NCBI RefSeq assembly: GCF_004340875.1
Contig: NZ_SLXQ01000017.1
Location: 42,619 to 106,618 of the forward strand
Reading direction: 5' to 3'
Source of the DNA: Tamaricihabitans halophyticus
GTDB lineage: Bacteria; Actinomycetota; Actinomycetes; Mycobacteriales; Pseudonocardiaceae
DNA: 64,000 nucleotides
Part shown: positions 57,689 through 64,000 of the stretch, piece by piece
How the letters are laid out: every line of letters begins with the position of its first letter
How positions within the stretch are numbered: position 1 is the stretch's first letter
Position numbers and translations under genes: made by a program
The notes under the pieces: generated by a model
What the model was told of the DNA's origin: nothing
Database searches by the model: none
Seen by the model: the letters and a program-made list of their open reading frames with translations, nothing else

Positions 57689-58243
57689 ATGTTCGAGAGG
57701 TTCAGTCCCACGGCGCGGGCCGCGGTGATCGGCGCGCAGGAGATCGCGATCGAACGCGATGCCGAGACGATCGAGGTCGAACACCTGCTGTTCGCGATGC
57801 TGGACGGAGCGGACGAGCCACTGCGTGGCTTCCTTGCCGAGCATCGGATTGACCGCGCGCTGATTGAAGCGGATCTTCGCGAACTGCGCCGCAGGGGTGG
57901 GGTCAGTGATGCCGATGCCGCAGCGCTCGGCGAACTGGGCATCAACGTCGAGCAGATCGTGTCCAGTGTGGAGCGTGCGCACGGCGAGTACGTGCTCGCC
58001 GGGGCCAGGGGATTCAAGCGCGGGCGGTTCCGGGGCACCCGCGCGCACCGGCCGTTTACCCAGGGGGCGAAGCGGGTACTCGAGGGCGCGCTACGCGAGG
58101 TCAAGGAGCTCGGCGCCGGCCAGATCGGAGCCGAACACTTGATGCTTGCGCTGCTGAACGGCGAAGGCTCGCTGGTGGACGTGCTCGGTTCCCGTGGCCT
58201 GCGCTACATCGACCTGCGCCGTGACCTCGCGAAGCTCCACTGA
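57689..58243 (+). CDS. Clp N-terminal-domain protein
   Basis: A 184-residue protein with two Clp R-domain-like repeats: MFERFSPTARAAVIGAQEIAIER...VEHLLFAMLDG and AKRVLEGALREVKELGAGQIGAEHLMLALLNGEGSLVDVLG. It has no AAA+ domain. Such proteins accompany small HTH genes in actinobacteria and may sense or adapt protein substrates for Clp proteases. Confidence 0.9.
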   Translation: MFERFSPTARAAVIGAQEIAIERDAETIEVEHLLFAMLDGADEPLRGFLAEHRIDRALIEADLRELRRRGGVSDADAAALGELGINVEQIVSSVERAHGEYVLAGARGFKRGRFRGTRAHRPFTQGAKRVLEGALREVKELGAGQIGAEHLMLALLNGEGSLVDVLGSRGLRYIDLRRDLAKLH

Positions 58244-58266
58244 CCCGCTAACCCTAACGAGTGCGG
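58244..58266. repeat. Dispersed 23-bp 3'-end element, copy C (diverged)
   Basis: CCCGCTAACCCTAACGAG then TGCGG, on the plus strand directly after the Clp-N stop and exactly filling the gap to the next convergent stop. It matches copy B at about 17 of 23 positions and has the same orientation relative to its upstream stop. Confidence 0.5.
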
Positions 58267-58896
58267 TTACGCAGGATCACGTCGGTGCCAGTAGGTGTAG
58301 CGCAGGAAGAACTGCGTGGCGGGGCCGATGCCCAGCGCGTACAGCACCGTGCCGGCCCCCACGGTGCCGCCGAGTAGCCAGCCGCAGCCGAGGACGACGA
58401 TCTCGATCCCGGTGCGCACTACCCGCACCGAGCGCCCGGTGCGGGCGGCGAGGCCGGTCATCAGTCCGTCCCGGGGTCCGGGGCCGAGCCGCACGCCGAC
58501 GTAGGTCGCCGTGGCCAGACCGTTCAGTGCCACGCCGCCGACAAGCAGGGCGATCCGTGCGATCAGTGAGTCCGGCGTCTGCAGCAGGGCGAGGGTCAGG
58601 TCCACGGTCACCGCGATGAACACGACATTGGCCAACGTGCCAATTCCGGGCCGCTGGCGCAGTGGGATCCACAGCAGCAGTACGATCCCCGCGGTGAGCG
58701 CGGTGGTCAGCCCAAAGCTGATGTCGAGTCGCTTGGTAAGCCCTTCGTGCAGTACATCCCACGGGCTGAGGCCGAGCACGGCGCGGATTTGCATCGCCAT
58801 GCTGACGCCATAGAGCACCAGGCCGACGGCCAGCTGGGGCAACCGGCGGGCAGGCGCTATGGAGACCGGTGCGGGGCGGAGGTCCAACTGAGCCAT
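58267..58896 (-). CDS. YczE/YitT-like membrane protein
   Basis: A 209-residue protein with about five transmembrane segments: LPQLAVGLVLYGVSMAMQIRAVLGLSPWDVLHEGL, VRLGPGPRDGLMTGLA and GGTVGAGTVLYALGIGP match the YczE group. ATG 58896. In Bacillus and many actinobacteria yczE is divergent from a MocR-type regulator gene; here none is seen upstream. Function unknown. Confidence 0.85.
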   Translation of the reverse strand: MAQLDLRPAPVSIAPARRLPQLAVGLVLYGVSMAMQIRAVLGLSPWDVLHEGLTKRLDISFGLTTALTAGIVLLLWIPLRQRPGIGTLANVVFIAVTVDLTLALLQTPDSLIARIALLVGGVALNGLATATYVGVRLGPGPRDGLMTGLAARTGRSVRVVRTGIEIVVLGCGWLLGGTVGAGTVLYALGIGPATQFFLRYTYWHRRDPA

Positions 58897-59206
58897 AAGA
58901 CCATTCTTGAGCCAAATGCCGAGCCATTCCATGGCCAATTTTGGCCAATTGGCTAGCTTCTGGTGTGGTGCTGGCCACGAGCTGCCCAGGCGAACGGCCA
59001 TGGCTGGTTCTGGACAGTGGATGGCCCCGACGTCGCGGGGGCAACGCGACGCCGGGGCCAGAATCCCGGTCCCGCCGGGCGCGGTCGGCAAGACCGGGGG
59101 CTTGAAACGGAACGCGTACCGGTCGACTCGGTGAGCGAGCTGGTTGCTTGGCCGCTGCCAGTGCTGCTTTTCGGTGTCGGCGCCCGGTTACCCGTCCAGC
59201 GCCGGG
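58897..59206. other. 310-bp gap without a gene: direct repeats, palindromes and a hairpin
   Basis: Holds TGGCCAATT twice with 10-bp period (58932-58940, 58942-58950) and the palindrome GCCAATTGGC (58944-58953). A strong GC hairpin also lies here: arms 59022-59037 and 59045-59060, 15 of 16 pairs, loop GGGGCAA. No MocR-type protein or other gene could be supported in any frame. Confidence 0.6.
59022..59060 (-). terminator. GC hairpin downstream of the secreted-protein gene
   Basis: TGGCCCCGACGTCGCG pairs with the sequence 59045-59060, with one mismatch. It is about 150 bp beyond the stop of the Pro/Thr-rich gene and so is a plausible terminator for it. Confidence 0.55.
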
Positions 59207-60112
59207 CTAATCGGGCGAGACGACAGGAAGGCCGGCGTTGTCCGATCTGGTGGGCGCTTCGCTATGCCGTATCACGCTGCCGGTCGGCAGGAGCTGAAGG
59301 TCGCCCGTAGTGGAGAGGATCGCTTGCGGTGTACGGGATCCGCCAAGATTGTCTGATGTGGACTTAGCGGTGCCGCTCGGGGGCGCGGCTGGCTGTGGCG
59401 CCAGCTCGGTGGTTGGCGAGGGGTGCTCGACATGCCCGTTCGGATGCTGGGCCGGGCGATCCGTGGTGGGCATGACCGTGGTCTGTGTTTGATCCGTCGT
59501 CGCGCGTGCCTTGTTCGGCTGCGCCGGTAGTCGAGCGTTATCCGTCGCCGGAGAGCGCAAACCGGCCGGCGCCGCATCGGCTGCCACGCCGTTACTCGGC
59601 TCGGCTGGCTGTTCGACCGGTCCAGCCGGCTGACCGGTGCCAGTTGTTGAATCTGAGCCAGTTGTTGGTTCTGGGCCAGGTGTCGGATCCGGGCTCGCCG
59701 GCTGGTCTGGTCGGCTCGGCTGGGGCTGCCCGGATTCCCCAGGCGGCTCTATCGGCAGGCTGACCGGCGGCAGGTCTGGCGTGCTCACTGGTGGGGCGGC
59801 GCCGCGCACATTGTCCGTGACGGTCCGCACCGCATCGGTCAGCCCGCCTACCGCATCACCGACGAGCTCCGCATCAACCGCCGGCTCAACGATCCTGAGG
59901 TCCGGGATCGGTTCACGGTCCGTGTCTGTCGCTATGCTCGACGTGATCGTGTCGGTGGTGGACGGTGCATCTTCGGCGGTCTGCCCGTGTTCGCTTGCAC
60001 TGGCTGCGGAACTGAGTAGTGCCAGCAACAGCCAGCCGGCCATCAGGGAGCCGGCGATCGTCAAGGTGCGCACGGCAACCCGCCAGATCGCGGTCTGAGA
60101 CGCGCAGGCCAT
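59207..60112 (-). CDS. Secreted or membrane-anchored Pro/Thr-rich protein
   Basis: A 301-residue protein with an N-terminal signal segment TIAGSLMAGWLLLALLSSAASA and a long disordered tail rich in Pro, Thr, Ser and Gln, with no folded-domain motif. ATG 60112 (MACASQ) is preferred on signal-peptide length; ATG 60160 is possible. No function is recognisable; the cleavage would be after ASA. Confidence 0.65.
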   Translation of the reverse strand: MACASQTAIWRVAVRTLTIAGSLMAGWLLLALLSSAASASEHGQTAEDAPSTTDTITSSIATDTDREPIPDLRIVEPAVDAELVGDAVGGLTDAVRTVTDNVRGAAPPVSTPDLPPVSLPIEPPGESGQPQPSRPDQPASPDPTPGPEPTTGSDSTTGTGQPAGPVEQPAEPSNGVAADAAPAGLRSPATDNARLPAQPNKARATTDQTQTTVMPTTDRPAQHPNGHVEHPSPTTELAPQPAAPPSGTAKSTSDNLGGSRTPQAILSTTGDLQLLPTGSVIRHSEAPTRSDNAGLPVVSPD

Positions 60113-60395
60113 GCCGACGGGCGAGTGACCCGTGGTCTGCGACCGTGCGGCTGGCCTCATTCTGAACGCGTGCCTTCGTATCGACGATTTACCGTGTCCA
60201 AGGAGTAGGCCCGAAGTTTTTCACCAATTTCGCCTCGCGGCTAGCCCGTTCCGGATGGTTATACCCCAGCAGGCGCATGTCGGGGCGCACGGTCGCAGAA
60301 CTGATCACGTTCCGTTGTTCGGTGATCTCGTCGGATGCGGCTATTCGCGCGAGTTTTCTGGTGTCGCGCATGTGGACAGTAAAGGCGAAACCGGC

Positions 60396-61577
60396 TCACT
60401 TTCCGTTCGTACCGCCGAGTTGATGCAATCGCTCGATAGCTTGGTCGAGCACTTCGTCCCGTTTGCAGAATGCAAATCGCACAATGTGTTGCCAGTCCGT
60501 GGGATTGTCGGTGAACACCTGCACGGGTACGGCGGCTACGCCGACGCGTTCCGGCAGTTCCCAGCACAGCTGTGCGCCGTCGGTATAGCCGAGTGGTCGC
60601 ACGTCGGCGCAGATGAAATAGGTCCCGGCGCTGGGATGGACCCGGAAGCCGGCCGCGCGTAGCCCATCAGCCAACCGGTCTCGCTTGTCCTGTAACGATG
60701 CGCGCAACCGCGCTACCCAGTCCATTTCGTTGCCCAACGCATAGGCAACCGCGGGTTGAAACGGTCCACCGCCAACGAAAGTGAGGAACTGCTTAGCCGT
60801 TTTCGCGTCGGCGACCAGCTGCGCGGGGCCACAGATCCAGCCGATCTTCCAGCCGGTGCAGTTGAACGACTTGCCAGCGCTGGAAATGGTCAGCGTACGT
60901 TCGGCCATCCCGGGCAACGTGGCCAGCGGAATGTGCTCCGCTCGATCGAAGACCAGGTGCTCGTACACCTCATCGGTGATCGCGATCAGGTCGTGCTGGA
61001 CGCAGACCTCGGCTATCCCGGCGAGTTCGGCGCGGCTGAATACCGTGCCGGTCGGGTTGTGCGGCGAGTTGACCAGTATCGCGCGGGTCCTCGGGCCGAT
61101 GGCCGCCCGCAGGCCGGCCATGTCCAGTGCGAACCGGCCGTCTGGTTCCGCCCGCAGCGCGACGACCTTGCGATTGGCGCCGGCAAGCGCGATCGCGGCC
61201 GCGTAGGAGTCGTAGTACGGCTCGATCACGATGACCTCATCGCCGGACTCGACCAGGCCGAGCAGGCAGGAGGCGATTGCTTCGGTAGCACCCACCGTGA
61301 CAAGAACTTCACGGTCCGGATCGAAGTCCATGTCGAACCGGCGCCGGTGTTCGGCAATCGCCTTGCGCAGTGCGGGCAGTCCAGGGCCGGGAGGGTACTG
61401 GTTGAACCCGTCGGCGATCGCTTGTTGCGCGGTGCTGAGCATGCCCGAAGGGCCATCGGTGTCCGGAAAGCCCTGGCCAAGGTTGACCGCGCCGGTGCGA
61501 GTGGCCAGTGCGGTCATCTCCGCGAAGATGGTCGAGGTGTAGGGCCGCAGCCGCGGCACAAGGGTAGGTTCACGCAC
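60396..61577 (-). CDS. Class I/II aminotransferase (DapC/methionine-aminotransferase-like)
   Basis: A 393-residue PLP enzyme with the lysine loop SSAGKSFNCTGWKIGW, the VNSPHNPTG motif and the Arg of VRFAFCKRD. It resembles Rv0858c-type (DapC-like) N-succinyl-diaminopimelate/methionine aminotransferases. GTG 61577 has GAGGA nine bases upstream. It is divergent from DUF445, start to start only 29 bp apart. Confidence 0.88.
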   Translation of the reverse strand: MREPTLVPRLRPYTSTIFAEMTALATRTGAVNLGQGFPDTDGPSGMLSTAQQAIADGFNQYPPGPGLPALRKAIAEHRRRFDMDFDPDREVLVTVGATEAIASCLLGLVESGDEVIVIEPYYDSYAAAIALAGANRKVVALRAEPDGRFALDMAGLRAAIGPRTRAILVNSPHNPTGTVFSRAELAGIAEVCVQHDLIAITDEVYEHLVFDRAEHIPLATLPGMAERTLTISSAGKSFNCTGWKIGWICGPAQLVADAKTAKQFLTFVGGGPFQPAVAYALGNEMDWVARLRASLQDKRDRLADGLRAAGFRVHPSAGTYFICADVRPLGYTDGAQLCWELPERVGVAAVPVQVFTDNPTDWQHIVRFAFCKRDEVLDQAIERLHQLGGTNGK

Positions 61578-61606
61578 GATTGTCGATCCTCACGGACAAT
61601 GACCGT

Positions 61607-62923
61607 GTGGAGCAACCAAGCATCGCGGCGCAGCGCCCGCAGCCAGCCGATTCGCCGGCAAAGCCGCCCGGCGCTGGGGTGAACGATGAGGCCAAACGGG
61701 CTGGTCTGCGGCGGATGAAGCTGGTCGCGCTCGGGTTCCTGCTCGGCGCGACGGTGATTTTTCTGTTGAGCAGCTGGTGGCTGTCGGAGGGTGCACCCGG
61801 CTGGGTTGGCTACGTCCAGTCCGGCGCGGAGGCGGGCATGATCGGCGCGATCGCGGACTGGTTCGCGGTCACCGCGCTGTTCCGGTACCCGCTCGGCATC
61901 AAGATCCCGCATACCGCGATCATCCCGACCCGCAAGGACGCGCTCGGCTCCAGCCTCGGCGAGTTCGTTGGGACGAACTTCCTGGCCGAATCGGTGGTTC
62001 GGGACAAACTGGCCAGGGCGGACCTGGCGAATCGGGTTGGTGGCTGGATCGCCGAGCCGGCGAATGCGGAGCGGGCAACCGCGGAGCTGGCCACCGTGCT
62101 GCGCGGTGCGGTGACGGTGTTGCGTGACGAGGACGTGCAGGCGGTAATCGAGCAATCCCTGGTGCGCCGGCTGGTCGACCAGCCGTGGGGGCCACCGCTA
62201 GGCAAACTGTTGACCGGTGTGTTCACCGACGGTTCGCACCACCGGCTGGTTGATCTGCTCTCCGATCGCGCCTACGAATGGGTGCGGGACAACTACACGA
62301 CGGTGCTGCGGGTCGTGTCCAACCGGGCGCCAAACTGGTCGCCGAAGTTCGTGGACGAGATGGTCGCGGATCGGGTGTACGGCGAGGTGCTGAACTTTGC
62401 CTGGGCGGTGAAGACCGATGTGAACCATCCGATGCGGTTGGCGATCGACAAGTTCCTGCTGAAGTTCGCAAGCGATCTGCAGGATGATCCAGAGACCATG
62501 CGGCGGGCGGATCAGGTCAAGTACCAGGTGCTGGAACACCCCGAGGTGCAGCGGATCATCGGTACGGCGTGGTCCACGGCGAAGGGCATGTTGCTCAGCG
62601 CGGCCGAGGACCCATCCAGTGAACTGCGCGTCAGGGTCCGGAATGGACTGTCCGCGATCGGCACCCGGTTGCAGCGTGATGCCGAGTTCCGAGCCAAGGT
62701 CGATGGCTGGCTGGAGAGTGCCGCGACCTATGTGGTGAACAACTATCGCGGCGAGATCACCACACTGATCACCGACACGGTGGAGCGTTGGGACGCCGAG
62801 GAGACCTCGCGCAAGATCGAGCTCCAGGTTGGCAAGGATCTTCAGTTCATCCGGATCAACGGCACGGTGGTCGGCGCGCTGGTCGGTCTGGCGATTCACG
62901 GTATCTCCCAGCTGCTCTTCTAG
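61607..62923 (+). CDS. DUF445 membrane-associated protein
   Basis: A 438-residue DUF445 protein: transmembrane segment MKLVALGFLLGATVIFLLSS, the GAEAGMIGAIADWFAVTALFRYPLG core and a C-terminal VVGALVGLAIHGISQLLF anchor. GTG 61607 is probably leaderless, with GACAAT as -10; a TTG at 61580 is in frame. DUF445 proteins are uncharacterised. Confidence 0.88.
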   Translation: MEQPSIAAQRPQPADSPAKPPGAGVNDEAKRAGLRRMKLVALGFLLGATVIFLLSSWWLSEGAPGWVGYVQSGAEAGMIGAIADWFAVTALFRYPLGIKIPHTAIIPTRKDALGSSLGEFVGTNFLAESVVRDKLARADLANRVGGWIAEPANAERATAELATVLRGAVTVLRDEDVQAVIEQSLVRRLVDQPWGPPLGKLLTGVFTDGSHHRLVDLLSDRAYEWVRDNYTTVLRVVSNRAPNWSPKFVDEMVADRVYGEVLNFAWAVKTDVNHPMRLAIDKFLLKFASDLQDDPETMRRADQVKYQVLEHPEVQRIIGTAWSTAKGMLLSAAEDPSSELRVRVRNGLSAIGTRLQRDAEFRAKVDGWLESAATYVVNNYRGEITTLITDTVERWDAEETSRKIELQVGKDLQFIRINGTVVGALVGLAIHGISQLLF

Positions 62924-63020
62924 CCGGCACGTTCCGTCGAGGCTCGTACGCGGATCTGCGTAGTGCCAATCCGATCGTGCGTGGACGACCGCGTATGCCT
63001 GCCGCGCGCAGGATGCGGAT

Positions 63021-63917
63021 ATGACGGAACTCCTGGTCGAGACGACCGACCTGACGAAGTACTACGGCAGTCGCGCCGCGGTGGACCATATTGGACTACA
63101 GGTGCGGCGTGGTGAGGTGTACGGCTTTCTCGGGCCGAACGGTGCGGGCAAGACAACCGCGCTGCGCATGCTGCTCGGCCTGGTGCAGCCGAGCGAGGGC
63201 ACCGCTCGGGTGCTCGGCAGGCGCCCTGGCGATCCGGTGGCACTCGCCAGCATCGGCATGCTGGTCGAGGCACCCGCGGTCTATCCGTACCTGTCCGGTA
63301 GGGACAACCTGCGGGTGCTCGCCCGCTACGCGGGGGCGCCGGACTCCGCGGTAGCGAAGGCGCTGGACGCGGTTGAGCTGACCGACCGCGCGGATGATCG
63401 CACGGCGAGTTACTCACTGGGGATGCGCCAGCGGCTCGGCGTGGCCGCGGCACTGCTCACCGAACCGGAACTGCTGATCCTTGACGAGCCAACCAACGGG
63501 CTCGATCCGGCTGGGATGGCCGATATGCGGGAGCTGATCTGGCGACTCGGTGCGCAGGGACGTACCGTCCTGCTTTCCAGTCATCTGCTCGGCGAGGTAC
63601 AGCAGATCTGTGACCGGGTCGGCGTGCTCGCCGAAGGACGGCTGCTGCGCCAGGCAAGCGTCCGCGAGCTACGCGGGCAGGGCGCTCTGCGCATCGTGGC
63701 CGATCCGATCGACCAGGCGCGGGCGCTGCTTGACCAGCGATTCGACGCGCGGCGGGTACGGCCGGACGGTGAATCACTTTACCTGGACATCGCGCCGGAA
63801 CTGGCCGCCGAGGTGAACAGGGAACTGGTGCGGGCCGGTATCGCGGTGCACACCTTGGCATGGCGTGAGCCATCGCTTGAAGAGATCTTCTTCGAACTGA
63901 CCGGGGGATCTCAATGA
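63021..63917 (+). CDS. ABC transporter ATPase (DrrA/ABC-2 type)
   Basis: A 298-residue ATPase: Walker A GPNGAGKTT, signature YSLGMRQRLG, Walker B LLILDEPTNGLDP and the H-loop VLLSSHLLGE, with a DrrA-like C-terminal domain. It normally pairs with an ABC-2 permease starting at an overlapping ATGA. That ATG exists here at 63914, but the following codons are unlike a permease and belong to the end of an IS110-like element. Confidence 0.92.
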   Translation: MTELLVETTDLTKYYGSRAAVDHIGLQVRRGEVYGFLGPNGAGKTTALRMLLGLVQPSEGTARVLGRRPGDPVALASIGMLVEAPAVYPYLSGRDNLRVLARYAGAPDSAVAKALDAVELTDRADDRTASYSLGMRQRLGVAAALLTEPELLILDEPTNGLDPAGMADMRELIWRLGAQGRTVLLSSHLLGEVQQICDRVGVLAEGRLLRQASVRELRGQGALRIVADPIDQARALLDQRFDARRVRPDGESLYLDIAPELAAEVNRELVRAGIAVHTLAWREPSLEEIFFELTGGSQ

Positions 63918-63922
63918 TCGTG

Positions 63923-64000
63923 TCAAGCGTTGATGGCTGCGGGTGTGCTGGTTTGCCAGGGACGGTTGTCGCGCAGCAGTGCCCAGAGGACGTCGACCAG
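63923..64000 (-). mobile_element. 3' end of an IS110-like transposase
   Basis: On the minus strand the last 25 codons of an open frame read LVDVLWALLRDNRPWQ then TSTPAAINA and a stop at 63923-63925. The LVDVLWALLRD segment resembles the C-terminus of IS110/IS116-type transposases. The element continues beyond the window. Identification is from a short segment, so the family is tentative. Confidence 0.55.

Noticed and set aside
58960..59206. MocR-type regulator remnant next to the YczE-like gene
   Set aside because: I looked in all frames for the winged-helix and aminotransferase-like motifs and found nothing convincing.
60189..60371. Possible 60-codon minus-strand gene between the secreted protein and aminotransferase genes
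   Set aside because: It has no ribosome site, weak third-position GC for this genome and no recognisable motif.

Overview
The window is high-GC DNA with many GTG and TTG starts and tightly packed ATGA/GTGA-overlapping operons. It carries actinobacterial hallmark families: XRE-DUF5753/DUF397 pairs, HelR, DtxR/IdeR-type iron boxes, a sugar ABC importer without its own ATPase, DUF427 and DUF5938-like proteins. It most resembles a filamentous actinomycete of the Pseudonocardiaceae type (inference from gene content, not tested). No tRNA, rRNA or CRISPR array was seen.

Region 1 (1-18.1 kb) looks like a catabolic island. A saccharopine-dehydrogenase-like protein and an SDR are divergent from a TetR gene across a 26-bp palindrome. 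A minus-strand operon (HisD-like dehydrogenase, tandem SnoaL/NTF2 protein, nitrilase-type hydrolase) diverges from a LysR gene. A second minus-strand operon encodes a carbohydrate ABC importer (two permeases, a lipoprotein) followed by a second tandem-SnoaL protein. A LacI gene separates it from a plus-strand operon of bicupin, alpha/beta hydrolase, second HisD-like dehydrogenase, SDR and HpcH/HpaI aldolase. Similar CATACG-type sites lie before both the importer and the bicupin operon, so both may belong to one LacI regulon. The substrate is unknown.

Region 2 (18.2-21.5 kb) holds helR (rifamycin tolerance/RNA polymerase recycling), a RibD/DHFR-like protein and a small cupin. Region 3 (21.5-45.3 kb) is an iron-regulated catecholate siderophore locus. 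It has dhbA divergent from dhbC-dhbE-dhbB and a free aryl carrier protein across overlapping iron boxes. These are followed by a siderophore-interacting reductase, a complete Fe-siderophore ABC importer, a 3516-residue NRPS (C-A-PCP-E-C-A-PCP-E-C, ending in a condensation domain with no thioesterase) and an MFS exporter. An XRE/DUF397/zinc-finger cassette follows. An IucB/MbtK-like acyltransferase with its own near-consensus iron box is probably part of the same regulon.

Region 4 (45.3-64 kb) is mixed: a trypsin-like protein lacking a signal peptide, a ferric-reductase-like membrane protein, a PPOX flavoprotein, a TetR/MFS pair in which the MFS carries beta-sandwich repeats, and a Tm-1-like/TIM-barrel pair. 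Further on are DUF427, a TetR/DUF1348 pair with twin operators, an amidase, a PP2C/HTH/Clp-N set around twin palindromes, a YczE-like membrane protein, a secreted Pro/Thr-rich protein, an aminotransferase, a DUF445 protein and an ABC ATPase. The partner permease of that ATPase appears displaced by the end of an IS110-like element at the right edge. A 23-bp element recurs right after three stop codons in this region.
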